Assembly: GCA_948474755.1 (NCBI GenBank)
Contig: CAOLHI010000554.1
Location: 124,001-188,000, forward strand
Reading direction: 5' to 3'
Length of the DNA stretch: 64,000 nt
Source of the DNA: Ctenosaura bakeri
Taxonomy: Eukaryota > Chordata > Lepidosauria > Squamata > Iguanidae
The translations under genes were made by a program, and so were the position numbers. Shown in pieces: positions 22,785 to 35,741 of the stretch. Within the stretch, counting starts at the first letter, position 1. The number at the start of each line of letters is the position of its first letter. The notes beneath the pieces are model-generated. The model saw nothing but the letters and a program-made list of their open reading frames with translations. It was not told the origin of the DNA and made no database searches.

Positions 22785-23036
22785 GAGTGGGCAATGAACA
22801 AGCCACAGGCCACATGCAGACTGCTAAAGCCCCAGACCCACTCCACAGCCGCATAACTGGGGAAAAAGTGGTCTCCAGAAATCTTGAGTGGCCATTGGCC
22901 TCCAATTTAAGGCTATTTGAGCAGCATATTTGTTAGAGGAACCCAGTCATCTTTTTTTAAAAAAATGGAAGGAGCTATCCAGTCCTCTCTGAGTTTGGAA
23001 AAATTGGTAGGTATGGCCAGGAGTGTGCAATTAGGC
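22785..23036. mobile_element. Possible hAT-like remnant
   Basis: Starts AGGAGTGGGCAATGAAC and continues GCCACAGGCCACATGCAG, similar to the start of the element at 31244 and to the complement of 53735-53755. The far end is unclear. Confidence 0.3.
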
Positions 23037-23237
23037 AATGGAAAATGAGGTAGGAGACCTAGATGCAGTCCTCTCCCCCCACCTCCATCTAAAGACTGGG
23101 AATGGCTCTTCAGAGTTTCAGAATAAAATTTTAATTAGCTCTACCTGGAAATGCCAGGGACTGAACCTGGTATTTTCTGTATGCAGAGCATCTGCTGTAC
23201 TCCCTCATTCCTCCCAAATACCAGTTATGCTTCACAG

Positions 23238-23458
23238 GGCCCTTTCACACTAAACAGTTATAGCACTATAATATCATTCTAATTGTCATGGCAACATTGT
23301 ATGGAATCCTGGAATCTGATGTTTAGAAAGGCGCACTTCAAATTCTCTACCAAATTGCTCCAGAGCCTTCACCAAACTACAGATTTCAGGATACCATAGG
23401 ATGTTGCTGTGGCATTTATAATGGAATGATGCTGCTATACATGTGCACTGTGAAATGC
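23238..23458. mobile_element. Intact type-C palindromic MITE
   Basis: Starts GGCCCTTTCACACTAAAC, has AATTGTCATGGCAAC and its mirrored partner, and ends GCACTGTGAAATGC. It is the most complete type-C copy and serves as reference for the copy split by CR1. Confidence 0.65.
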
Positions 23459-23837
23459 ATGAAAAGAATTGTAGCATTCTTCAGGGAAGTAATGTAGCAA
23501 ACCTGGAGGAGGCAGCAGCCTTGGGCTTTCATGTCAAAGAGGCAGCAAATCTACTCTGAATTTTAGTCTCAAAGGAGCTATCTAAGGTGCTGAAGCCTTT
23601 CGTGGGGCAGGGTTCAAGCACTATGAATAGCTCCTTTACAATTCACAGAGCAAATGACAGTGAAGCCACCAACTGGTATGGCCCAGAGGAAAGTATCTGT
23701 AAATGTTCCTGAGAATGTATTTTTCAAAGAACTTCCCAGATTAAAGTGTAACAAAGAAAAGCTCCAGCACAGGAGTGCATTTCATTATGTGGATGATAAC
23801 TCTCATGTTTCACCCATAGTGGTCATCCTACCTTCCA
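23459..23837. other. No feature seen
   Basis: Unassigned sequence. Confidence 0.35.
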
Positions 23838-24552
23838 TGTGATATAAGAAAGTTCTCCACAACAGTAGTCTCACAGAGACCAGGTGCACCAAATCAGTCT
23901 AGCGACATGCCTAAGAAAAACTATGCATCCGATAAAGCTATTGGTACAAAGTTCTGCAGGTGGCTGGGTTTTTAGGGATCCAGTGCAGCCTGAAAGCAGA
24001 TTGCTAGGCAACTAGTATAGCATCTCAGGAGAGAAAGCCAATCCAGTAGAGTGTGGGTGGGGCTTATGGCTGAGAGAGAAATTTATATAAAGCTAAGTAC
24101 CTGTGAGTATTTTTACTTCTTCAGTAAGAGCCTAGGAAGTTGCTAGGGAGTAGAGTCCTTTAGTCAGTGAGACAGTGGGGCTGCTTTGGGAGGTTTAGTT
24201 CTCAGTGGAAACCTAGTGAGACGCAGAAGAGTAATTGAACTCTAGTAGGATCTGATCAGAGAGTGTGGCCTAGATTGAAGGAGTTAAGCCCTTGGGGGGA
24301 AGTTAGCCAAAGTGTTGTTGTATGATAATTGCGCCTTTTGTGGAAGTCTAAAGATATAATTTAACTGTTTCTGAGCAGGGAGTTAACTGTTAATATGTCT
24401 AAAAAGTGCACTGAAGCAATGTATCAACACTAAACTGCATATGAACTCTAACATGCTACTTTATTCTTATTGTTATCTTAATAAATGTTGCAGCTTATTT
24501 TTGTAAAATACTACCTCATCTTGAGTTGTCTGCAATGATAAGTAACACAGAA
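23838..24552 (+). mobile_element. Possible LTR (unassigned) with CCAAT, TATA and poly(A) signal
   Basis: The order fits an LTR or a compact promoter-terminator unit: GCCAATCC near 24041, TTTATATAAAG near 24087, then an AATAAA signal near 24480 followed by a GT/T-rich stretch. It starts TGTGATATAAG and ends near GTAACAC. No flanking duplication is convincing and no second copy is in the window. Confidence 0.4.
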
Positions 24553-25990
24553 AACACACTACTATAAGATTATTAAGTGGTTCTAAATAAATGTTGAATA
24601 TTCTCACCCTTTTACACAATGGTGGTGTTATAGGTGGGGGGAGACAGAGTTATGTGGTAAAGACAGGACATTTTATCAAACTGGGAATCACTACACCAAT
24701 CTGGGAGAAGTAAGGGCATGTTACACCCACATTATCTTCTTCAAACAATCTGATCTCCTTTGCCAAGCCATGGCTCTGAAACTTATCCCCATTCTTGTAA
24801 CAGTTGCTCTCTGCTTGTTCGGGAGGACAGGAATTCTGACATCTCAGTACATCAAACAAGGGTGCTTAGCCAATCAGGTGCAGTAGAATTATCTGAAGCC
24901 AAAAAAAAGATGCATGCAGACCAGGGGTGTTGCTGGATTTCAGTTTCCTGTATCCCTAGCCAACATAGCCAGTGTTAAGGAATGCTGGTGTCCCTTAAAT
25001 TTTTGAAAGACATGGAATGAACATAGAGAACCTATCCATCTTTGGGAGTACGAGTGGGTGGGAATTCTGTTTCATTTCACTTTGGATAAAAATTTACCAA
25101 AATTCAGAAATATCCTTATAATCAAGATGGAAACAATTTAAGATTTTTTAAAATAGAGAACACAGGAAGAAACCAAAACTAACCAAATCATATGTCAAGA
25201 CAGATGATTTTTCATGCTTAGGTCATGAAAGTCCATGTTTAGTGCCCTGCGTACTCAACCATGTTAGTGCCAAACTGTAGTTGTCAACTTTTCTCTTTTT
25301 TAAACAGGTTTCTGACCTTTAATAGTTAGACAGCAGGCAGGAATAAAATGATCCTCTCCATGCTAAAAATATGTGTAGTTATTGAATTTGCTCAGGGCAA
25401 ATGGGCAAGAATTGCATTTCAGCTTGGTTCCAACCAGAATTTACCAAAATTTGGAAATTTCTTTATATTTGGGAGAGGAAGAACTTGGGATTTTTAAACA
25501 TTCAGTAATTCAAAAAGAAAGTAAAACTGATAGATTGGCACATCTCCATCCAGGAGAATGTGAATAGGCTCCCATGCTTGAAGGATCTTTGAACATGTGA
25601 AGGATGGAATCAAGGACAGTAGGTATGATCCCAATTCACAGTCCATGACTTCATTTGTATATCAATATACATGCCTATACTATGCACAGGGCTGTACTCT
25701 GCACAAGATGCCCATGGCTGTTACACACAGCACAGGTAGGCAAAGCGTGCCCCAAATATAGCTTCATTGCCCCACTCCCCTGCCACCCTCAATTTTTTCT
25801 TTATTTACAAAGGCTTCTCATACCCTCTAGAGGGCAAGAGAAATAGTCAATCTCCCAGATCTCTTTTGGGCTGATTTAGGAGGACTTTTTTCAAAAATGG
25901 AGGTGACTCTGCTTGATTGATTGGGTGTTTGTTTGTTTATCTTGACACAGTGGCAGAGGTTGGAGTATGTGGAGGGGCAGGACTACAACG
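24553..25990. other. No feature seen
   Basis: Unassigned sequence with a short A-run near 24900. No recognisable gene. Confidence 0.35.
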
Positions 25991-25994
25991 CAAG

Positions 25995-26095
25995 GGATAT
26001 GGCCGCTGTGTGGGGGGCATGGCTGTGGTGTGTGGGGGTGTGGCCAGGGTACTTGGGGGTGTGGTCAAGGCACACAGAGGTGTGGCTACAGGCTG
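25995..26095 (+). repeat. Imperfect GGGGTGTGG-rich minisatellite
   Basis: Three to four diverged units of about 21 bases, each carrying GGTGTGG(C/T) followed by a variable half. The several overlapping open frames here are produced by this repetition. Confidence 0.55.
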
Positions 26096-26099
26096 GGAT

Positions 26100-27377
26100 T
26101 CACCCCACCCAACATTGCTGCCCAGGGCGAACCACCACCCCTGTCCCAGATCCCTATGTGACTGTCTTGACACCTTTCCCCAGTAATGAGGCCCAACATG
26201 GTTGACGCCTAAAAAGGCTAAAAATATCTGGCAGAGGCTCAACATCTTGACTCAAGGCCCAGTTCATGGCTCAGTCTCTAGACATTTAGTTGAAGAAACT
26301 GCGCTTCTGTCTCCCACACCCCCAACATCCACACACACCATGTTATCACACACATGACAAAAAATTAAAAACAGAAGATAAGATGTCTTCTACTTGTAAA
26401 GGTGGCACGCTTTTCAAAATATATAGGAAATTATACTGCTGGCACTACTTATGTTCAGCCATGCATTGTAAAATCCTTGTGTTGTTTTCTTGATTTTTCA
26501 GAGAAGAACTGGGTTTGGATGCATGTCAGGAGATGTTTGTCTGCTCTAAGGATTATGTTGAAATCAGCCTTGCTTTCCATTTCCCTCTCCTACATCAATG
26601 AATAGCAATTTTCCAAATTAACATTTGCTTTGTTTCCTCGAGGAAGGGTGAAAGCCAAATAACTCTGAATTTATCAATTTAAGCTTGTGGATCTTCTGCT
26701 GACTATTAGCCTAGTCCTAGTGATATTTTTAGTTTATGCATTCATATATATAATCTATGCATGCTTTATTTAATATTTATGAAATAATGACTACGTATAG
26801 TTAAAAATCATTAATAAGTTATTCTGGAACATTTTACAAAATACATTAGCAATAAATTGTTAACAAGTAGCTATTAAAAGAAAACAGGAGTCAGATTAAT
26901 GTAAAAAGCCCAGCACTTTACTCTGTTGTTTTTGAATGTTATTTTTTTTATATAGATGATTATTATCATTTGATGAACAATCATTAGTGTAAATTATTCT
27001 AGAATAAGTTAACAATGATTATGAACTTCAGAAATTATGTAAGTAAATAACTAAAATAAGTAATTAGCAACAATTAATTATTATGGGATAAAAGGAATAA
27101 TGCAACAGTTAGGTGTAAATGCTTAAACAATATGAACTGTTTGCAACAAGGGTGGGAACCCATTTTGTGTTATGTTTTGTTAGTTTTTTTGTTTGTTTTA
27201 GTCATGTGTAGGTTAGGACGTTTGTTGATGTTTGTGTGAATATATTTTCTGTTTTGAGTGTTTGGTTTGTGTGTGTGTTTTTTCTTCTTTGTTACTTAAG
27301 AAAAAAATTAAAAGAAAAGAAAAAAGGCCAGTACTTGGCCCACTCCTGACTTAATTTTTGAATTACAGCCCACAGAT
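26100..27377. other. No gene seen; very AT-rich block at 26690-27310
   Basis: The AT-rich block contains many TTA/TAA-rich short repeats and a T/G-rich patch near 27165-27300. No inverted ends or coding frame recognised. Confidence 0.35.
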
Positions 27378-27379
27378 CC

Positions 27380-27439
<60 letters not shown>

Positions 27440-27440
27440 T
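27378..27440. repeat. ATT trinucleotide microsatellite (SINE tail)
   Basis: An uninterrupted TTA run of roughly twenty units sits exactly at the tail side of the antisense Sauria-type SINE, so it probably grew from the SINE tail. Confidence 0.92.
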
Positions 27441-27656
27441 GTATCCCGTTTCTCCATATGGATCGAGGCGGCTAACAACTTACAAATAGCATGTATTTCG
27501 AAACATTTCTATACATGCCCCCAACAAACTGGGTACTCATTTTACCAACCTGCGAAAGGATGGAAGGCTGAGTCAACCTTGGAGCCGGGCAGGATCGAAC
27601 TCACAACCTTGTGGCTTGCAGTACTGGCATTTAACCACTGCACCACCAGGGCTCCT
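27441..27656 (-). mobile_element. Sauria-type tRNA SINE, antisense
   Basis: Read on the complement it starts GCCCTGGTGGTGCAGTGG, has GTTGTGAGTTCGATCC (B box), GTTGACTCAGCCTTCC and ATGAGTACCCAGTTTG, and ends in an ATA-type tail. This order matches the squamate Sauria (ACE) SINE as I know it, which is a main argument for squamate origin. Confidence 0.85.
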
Positions 27657-30600
27657 TACTGCCAAGTGATTGGGAGATTCCGGGAACTGTCACACCCAAG
27701 GACTTTTCCATGATCTAGGAAGGCTCCTTAACTCCATTGTGTGGTAAATTCTAGGGTCACCCTCTAGGATCTCCAATTAAGAGAAATTAAAGCACAAAAA
27801 TAAAACATCTTTGGTTTTGTGTGTTTTTAACTCCTCTTCTTTTCCCTGATTTTGTGAAAAGGAGTGCTCCTACCTGTCCAGCTCCCAAATATTCTGTGAG
27901 AACCAGTCCTTTGGGGAAGTGGTTGAGGTCTCCAGTTGGTTTCTTAAAGGCACAACAGGAAATCTGTGTGTAAAAATACATGCCACAGATCCATAGTTTT
28001 CTGGCAGGAGGCGGGTATGAGCTGCTCCTATAGAGGAGGGGATGGGGAAAGGGATCCTCCACAAGAAATTAGGAGCTATGAGAGGGGAAATCCCACCCCT
28101 TTTTGTTTCTCAGGTCAGAGGAATATTTAAGGAAAGAGCTGAAGTCTAACCATCCATGAGTTCTCACCTCCTACCCATGCACTTCTCACACACTCCCCTT
28201 TCTTTCCCCATGTAGGAAAATAAATGATAAACAAGCTGAAACAAACCTGTTTTGCCCTCCCTTCTTACTATGAAAAATGTACTGTGTGCCGAAGCAGTCA
28301 AAACACCAACAAGGTTCGACAGAGAGATATGACAAAGACATTTTTATTATAAATATGAAGAATTACATCAGGCTAGTAAGGCATCGTACAGCTTGGACCT
28401 CATAACGATTTGGAGGGACTGGCTGGACAACACTGATAGTGGTACACGCACAGGGACATCCCACAGGGTTGTTCACATCCCTGTCACTTTGAAAGAACCA
28501 AAACAATTGAACACGCATGTGAAAAATTTGGTGCCATACCTTGCAGGAACAAAGGCAACTTCTCTGAGAAGTAATGTGAATAGCTACACTAATTTAAGAT
28601 GAAACATTGACAACTATGGAAAGCACATATCTGTATGGGGATTCAACTAAGGTTAGCAGTCAGAGCCAACAGGTTAGGTCTCCATTGAAAATAGTGAGAT
28701 ACTTATAGGATGTTGCTTGCCTTCAGTTCCACTAAAATAGTATCTGAAATGTCCTTGCTTGAACTCATCTCAGAAATAGCCCTGAAGTGGTCTCTTCCCC
28801 CAATATCTGTTAGGATGCACTAGCAGCAGATAAGATGAAAAGTTGCAGATTCTGTACTTTGCTCTTCAGTGTAGCATTTTAGCTTGATAGTGCCCAACAT
28901 GTGAGCATTGTATTCTTGAAACTGCAAGCTTGCCAACTGTCATCACATTTCTTCTGCTGTAGGCCTGTATCTCTCCCACTGCTGACCCATTTTTACAGAG
29001 TTCCAAAACTAGTGTTGTGCATTTATATCTCAGGGGCAAAGAAAGATTTCTTAAGCTCTCCTATTAAGGAATTTAGGTTTGAGTTCTTACTTCCTGTTAA
29101 GCAAGTCCTAAAAGCAGATGCTGTGTTCATCTCACACACTGGCCTTACTTTCCTGCTAAAATGAAAGTGTACTTACTGATCAGCAGTTTCAGGAATAACA
29201 AGCTATGCTCTAGTATGACAGAAGCAACTGTCTTCTGCACTGTGGAACATCTATATAGAAACAGGACTTGGAAATAATCCACTAAGAATAACAAAGCCAC
29301 AAGTGAACAGTTACTTTTGAGGAGGGAGAACTTAACAAGGGTGTGATGATATAGAGAGGGAGAAAAAAATTTAAATACATAAATACTGATATTACATTTC
29401 AAAAGTGATGTGAAGAGTGAATAATAACAACTTTACTGGTGTCTTGAAGTAACATTCCTTTAAAAGGCATCTCTTACCAATCTTAATTCTACCCACCACC
29501 ACCACCACACAATGAAAAGTAAGGGAAGTAACAAACAGTGTGATAAGTATAATACTGGGTTACTTTTTAAACATCATAACTAGCACAATGTCACAAAGCC
29601 TCCTCTTCAGCTTTAACTGCTTTTCAAAAATGGGTGGCTTTTCAAACTCTGGAATTATTAACAGTAACAAGTTATTTTTTAAAAGTTGTTTTCTGAGTTC
29701 TCTGATAGAACTGGCATGTTCATTTACAGAAAGGCTGGCAGACTTGATGCCTGCTTGATTGGCTTCGTTGTTCTCTAGAACCACAAGGCCCATCAGCCAG
29801 AACCAGGTGCAAAACAGAAAGATGGGCATATAGAATTGGAGAACAACATGCCTCTGGATAGAGATGCTAAGCTCAGGAATTTGTTTTCAGTGCTATAACT
29901 GATATTTTGTCTCAGTTTCTCCCTCTAATTCTCCCTCCCTCCCTCCCTCCCTCTCTCTCTCACACACACACACGCACACACACGCAAATACTATTTGCTC
30001 CCATGCTTTCTTGATTTCAGCTGTCTAGTTGCTGGAATTGTTCAACTTTCAATTGTTCAACTATCTACTGGAGACCCCTTGATGATCTACTGCTAATCAG
30101 CCACAGATGTACAACTCTACTTTTCACTCACCCCTGCATAAGCATAAAAAGAGTAGGAGCAGAAACAGGAAATCAAGAGAAATCAACAGGAAATCATCAT
30201 CACTTCAACATTAATTCTAGCATCTAGCATTTTTCCAACTACACCAAAGACAACAAAAAGAAAAGAAAGATGGACAATACAGTGATTTGTTCTCTCTTCT
30301 TCTCATCCATCACCTGGTAACTGAGGACTAGAGAACAATAGAGGGGTATGTCAAATGGGCAGTGGGATAATTCAGAATAGGATTCCTGTAGCAATACATT
30401 AAGATTTAGAATCCAAGGCAATACAGGGCCAAGACAAGGTGGGGCATCTTTGAAAGGCAAAGTGTAGGTGCCTGGAAGAGAGTTTATAAGCATGTGACAT
30501 TTGTGATTTTGTACACTGTAAGAGGAGCCCCAACATCTCCTGTTGCCAGAAGTAGAAAACAAAGGACTACCCTGCTTACATTGACAGACCATCCAATGTA

Positions 30601-31230
30601 CCATCCAAGAAGAATGTCCATATCCTTGTCTGAGGAGGAGGATGTTGCAGCAGGGTTGTCCATGCTCCCACCTGCCCACTCATCTAACCAAAATGAATCT
30701 AATTACAGGCAATTATTGCAGATGACTTCCTTCAGTATTAACCCCACAAGGCTTAAAAGATTTCAACCCCTTCCCCATTCCAGACTTGCAGTAAAAATGT
30801 GAACTCACTACTCAGTGGGCCAGCAAGTCATTTACAAAGATGTTGTTATTGTTGTGCAATGGAAGATTTAATATTTGGAACCAAAGAAACACAGATTTAG
30901 GTTTAGACACAGAGAGAGAGAGAATGATTTCCAGCATCAAGAAAGGTTTTACTTCTCTTTCCCTAACCATGATTCCAGCAAAGAAACACTTGTATTTCAA
31001 CCTTGAAGGAAAAGATCCCTTTAGCACCAGTGAGAGATATGTCCCCTACGGCTAACTCTATGTGCGGGGTGTGGGGAGTTAATTAAGGACATTTCTGGGG
31101 AGGGATGAGTTTTTTGAAACTGCAACCCTGCCAAAAAAAAAAAAAAGTAGGGGGGAGTTGTTGTTGTTATGTTTCTAAAAGGGGAAATGACCAGAATTTC
31201 TCTTTCAGCTTACCAAAGCAAGGCCTTATA
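27657..31230. other. No gene seen
   Basis: Mostly unassigned. A segment around 28300-28380 has TTTTTATTATAAATA, which could be the poly(A)-signal side of an antisense LTR, but nothing else supports that. Short ACC repeats lie near 29495-29507. A poly(A) run lies near 31133-31146. Confidence 0.3.
29934..29986. repeat. Compound CCCT / CT / CA microsatellite
   Basis: CCCT units pass into CT and then CA/CGCA units without a break. Confidence 0.92.
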
Positions 31231-31243
31231 CCCTGCTTTAGAG

Positions 31244-31481
31244 AAGGGGTAGGCAGTGTGTGGTGCACAGACCACCAGTGGTCTCAGGCTAATTTTTGTG
31301 GACCCAGCCCCCCAGGTTAAAAACGCCCCCAAATGTTTCAAACACCCTATAGGGTGCCCTTTTGGGCTCCTGTAGACCATTTTAGCTCAGGAGAGGCCTT
31401 TTAAAAAACAGGAAGTAAACAAGAAGGTCAGCTGGGGGTCTAAGGCAGCCCCCTAACCTCCCACTGTTGACCCCTCCCCTG
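31244..31481. mobile_element. Short non-autonomous hAT-type element
   Basis: Starts AAGGGGTAGGCAGTG and ends TTGACCCCTCCCCTG, roughly inverted. Flanks CTTTAGAG (31236-31243) and CTTTAGAA (31482-31489) form an 8-bp duplication with one mismatch. The interior resembles the segment 53446-53755 in inverse orientation. Confidence 0.6.
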
Positions 31482-31489
31482 CTTTAGAA

Positions 31490-34400
31490 GGAAATAACAT
31501 TCCTGGAGGATTCTAGGAGTGCAGTTCTGGTTGGTTGTAACAAACATTCTGGCAGCAGTAGGGGTGCTGATAGTAAAGATGTATGCCCACGTGGCCTATG
31601 ATCTGTATATTTCCCATCCCTTGAAGTACCCCTATACCCCTAGAAGAGGGTATATAGGTTGCCAGCCCCTGTCTGGAACCCTAAACAGGATCACTACTAT
31701 AAGACAGTGAAGAAATGCAGCAACACCTTGCTGGTAATGCCATTTGTACATATGAAGAAGCTGGTACCAAATCTTTTGCAGGGTGGGACGTGAAACTCAG
31801 TTCAACTGCATGAGAAGAAGGGATCACCTCCTATTTTCACCCATAGCAGTGGCACTGAGTGCACTGGAAGGCCATGGGAAGGTGCTGGTTCCCTAAAGGG
31901 ATTTTTCTTCTGCAGTGGCATTTCTTTTTAAGCAGCAAATGAAACATTCCACCTCCTTCCAACCAGACTTTACTGCTTTGGGCAAAACAGAGAGGAGATT
32001 CCACTCTTCGTGTTATCATTTTTAATGGCCTTTTCTTTATCCCAGACCAATTGAGTTTGGAACTTTTTCTATTGCTCTGCTCCATGTTTTAGAATTTTGG
32101 GCAAAAAGGCAGAAATACAAAAGGAGGCCAAGCCACTGTCACAGCCACTTGCTGCAATCGGATGTTGTTGCAAAAGGGAAGATTAGAGGCCAGTCAAATA
32201 AAATGCCTTTGATTTCATAATCATGCCATGCAAGCAGCCATTTTTCGGTTCCATGGTGATGAGTAACAGGAGCAAATTACTGGGCACAAAATTAACAGGA
32301 AGAGAATCTCCACGATGGATAGAAATATAGCTTGGATAAATGCCATGAGAAAACACAATGCAACTGACAGTTAGTTCCTCTGATTTTATTGGTGTTCTCA
32401 TTATGTATTCCAACTCTCGTATTCACTTGCATTTGTTCTGTAGCAGTCACTTCAATTGCTCTGTAGCCATAATAAATGATTCATTCACTCAATGCAATTC
32501 ACAACCAGATCAGGTTTATTGGGCAAATGTCTGTCCAACTACCCTATACTTAGGGCCAAGATCCTAGTTAAAGCCCTCCCTCTTATTTGGGTGAACACCT
32601 CCTATGACCTGGAAATATCTATTCCTCCAAAGGTTAAGTTCCTTATGTAAGCACTTTAAGAACTTGTCCCCATTGACTCAGAACAGCCCACACATTTGAA
32701 CTCAATCTCAGCGCAATTTCTCACTGGTCACTGAGCCTCTCCAGACTCCATTTGTGGGTTGCCCTCTTCCCTGCCTTGCTTAAGAACGATTATGGGCCAC
32801 TCTGTATTCTTCCTCATGAATCCTCTCTGCACCTCTTTTCCTTGGCTGAGTGGAAGGCAACTTCTTGGCTCTCTCAAGCAGACCATTGTCAGTGAATTGG
32901 TAAATCTACTTTGGGTCACAGTTTAAACTCTAAAGGAAAAACCCAAGGGAACAATCAGTTTTGGGGATAGAGTACAGCACCTTGGATAGTTCCATCAATA
33001 TCCACAATAAAATCAGGCCACCCACTGACACTGAATGAGATATCCCACCTCTTGCCACATCTGTCTTCTTGCTCTCTTATTCCATATTTTCGCTTCTTCC
33101 ACTCCATGAGAACATCTCTCTTTGCAAGAAACAAAGGGTGCAGACTACTGTGACTCTACCAGATCACTGTCATGATAGACCTGGCAACATGACAGGTTCA
33201 AGCAGCTTGGAGCTCTGTCACAGTAATCCTGTATTTGATATGAAGAGAGATAGAGATAGAGACAGAGATGACAGAGAATGAGATAGCGAGACCAAGATTC
33301 TGCATTGGGAGATGTAGCTATGTCTCCAACTCTTTCCCTGATGTTACTGGATGCACCACCACAGACATCCGCAGTGACCTTCCCTATAGATGCCTGACAT
33401 TGCATGTCCAGCTACAGGAAGAGGTTTGGATATTCTCCACTCATCCCCCTGCTTTTCAGCAACACAAAAATGGTTGTGTTGGAGGCCTATGTTGCTGAAA
33501 GGGCAGGCTGTGGGGACTTTCGGACAGGCAACGATTATAAAAGCGAATTTCAATGGTGAAAAGCAGAATTACATCATAATTATTGAACAGGATGCCAGCC
33601 AGAGAGTCAGAGATTTTATCAAGGGTGAATATCTAATCCTGACTATGTAGAGTAGTGCCAGCTCAAGAGCTGGGAATAGCAAAGGAGCTTGTGGGAAGTG
33701 TCCTTAATGCAGTCTTCCTCATTCTCACTGCCCTGTTCCATCTTCACTTGTAACTCTAGACTGATAGTATTATCCTCTGTTGTTGCATTTGTGAAAGGTC
33801 ATTGAACTGAATTATCACCTGGTTTACCTTTTGTATTCCATGATCACTTGGTCTCATGCTGCACCCTCTACACCCCTATGCTTAAACCCCATAATATTTC
33901 ATGTGCCAGATGATGTGGAGTCTGGCCCACAAAAGCTTCTGCCCTCATTTATGTGTATGAGTCTCTTGCTTGGACTTGGATGGCTACCTCCAGAAAGTAG
34001 GATGAGCAGGCAAGTAGACAGTCCATGGCAAAGAAGTGAAGCTACTGGTGCAAGATGTTGGTGCTCAGCAATGAGTCCCCTGCAGAGACATGGCCCTGAG
34101 CAGTTACTCAGTGATGCTGACCTCCAAACCCTCCTCCTTGCTTCTTCAACAAGATGCTTCTTCAACAAGCCCCTTCTCCAAACCATCTGAAAGGCTGAGT
34201 TTCCATTTCAGAATGCAAACAACCAAACACTAAAAACACTGAGTTGCACAAATGCTTGCATCTCTTGCTTAGCTTCTCCTGTTTGACCTGTGATGGTGAT
34301 TTAAAATGATACATATCACAAAATGTAGGAAGCATGTGCATCATAAACTATAATTACAGAAGCAGAATAAAAAGGAAGTGCTTATTTTTGTGGGTCTCTT

Positions 34401-35159
34401 CATACTGAAATACTTTCCCACATCCTCTGCTGTGTGGTAACTTTTCCAACACAAATTTTATGTGTGGTGAGAAGTGTTGCTTCCTCTCAGCCTTTGCTTC
34501 CATGGCAAATGGAAGTCAAAAGTGATTTATTTTTCATCACTGTCTGCATGCAGGTTGCTCTGGATACTACTTAGAAAAGAGGAAGAAAATCCAGTCCCTG
34601 TAGAACAGGTAGCCAAATTGGGCTGAACTAAGCCAAGACCATCCAGATGAGGAGCTACCAGAATTAGCACAAAAAGAGACCAGCCGTTTTTGTGGTTCTG
34701 TTAACGGGCCTCCCCTACAACTGAACACAGGGTAAGTCTGTATAATTGAAATAATCATGAGGCACATAACAGTGATAGTGTGATAGAGACATGCTGTCGT
34801 GACCCCTGCCTACAACAATGTATAGACTTTTGAGGATGTTCACTACCTAATTTCACAATACCCCCTTAGATCCCAACAGTCAAAAATCATGGTTAATTGT
34901 ATTACATGTATAAGGTATATTTTAACAAACATAGGAACAGTTAGACTAACTCTACAGTTAAGGTAGACATGGTCAAAAATAGTCAGTTACCATTCCAGGA
35001 GGCCTCCAGATGTTGACATTTAACAAGAGACATCCTTGAAACTCACAGTGTTGCTACTAGATGTCATCACTCACTGAAGGTCCATAGGGACAAAAATTAG
35101 TTCCTTACACTCATGGTAGTTGCCCACTCCGGTGTACATTTTAAAAATGGAGGATAGCT
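31490..35159. other. No gene seen
   Basis: Unassigned sequence. At 33245-33290 there is a GAGATAGAGA-type purine-rich patch. None of the short frames resembles a known protein. Confidence 0.3.
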
Positions 35160-35592
35160 GGAATCCTGTTGGAGAGTTATGAACAAATAAACATTGTAGT
35201 TACTGTACTATGCAGTGAACCCTGTCCCAACACACACACTCCAGTCTCCAATTACTGGGAATCAACCACTGCAATCAAAGCGGGTCTGTTCCCTGTTGAC
35301 TGGGAAGCAGCTGGCTGATGCTCCCACCCCTCCCAGGAGCCATCTCTGGTGTAACAGGCAGAAACAGGATCACTGTTGTAATTCCCCTTCACACAGGAGA
35401 TCACTCATGGGGAGGGGGAGTGGAAACATCCATCTTCTGTTTCCTGATCAATAGGAGAACAGACTTCCACTGGTCACAATGGCTGCTTCCTGGTAGGTGG
35501 AGATTGGTTGACTTTCAGAGTCCCTATGTAGCCCCGAAACTATGGGCTATGTAGGAATCATGAATATGAAAATGTCACAAGTGTGTAACTCT
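35160..35592 (+). repeat. Dispersed repeat D2, copy 1
   Basis: It aligns by eye with 59330-59965 in the same orientation: AGGAATCCTGTTGGAGA-like start, a central GGAACAGGCAGAA-like module, and an end with ATCATGAATATGAAA and AACTCTAGG. A type-A MITE begins immediately after it, inside the CTCTAGG motif. Family unknown. Confidence 0.55.
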
Positions 35593-35594
35593 AG

Positions 35595-35738
35595 GACCAT
35601 TTCCGCACTAGCCTGTTATAGTGCTATGATTCCACTTTCAACATCCAGCTGGCCCCTCCCGAAACTGCAAAGCCCAGGATTCCATAGAATATTGAAAGTG
35701 GAATCATAGTACTACAACAGGCTAGTGCGGAAATGGTC
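35595..35738. mobile_element. Palindromic MITE, body type A, short, with TAG duplication
   Basis: GACCATTTCCGCACTAGCC at the left faces GGCTAGTGCGGAAATGGTC at the right, a perfect 19-base match, and TAG flanks both sides (35592-35594, 35739-35741). The central type-A module is deleted. Confidence 0.88.
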
Positions 35739-35741
35739 TAG

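Noticed and set aside
25917..26245. Cluster of overlapping frames on both strands (up to 102 codons)
   Set aside because: Produced by the GGGGTGTGG-rich minisatellite.
27378..27440. CRISPR-like direct repeat array
   Set aside because: Simple ATT microsatellite with no spacers; the DNA is vertebrate.
27580..27656. tRNA gene
   Set aside because: The A- and B-box-like sequences belong to the SINE head; no cloverleaf with paired acceptor stem is evident.
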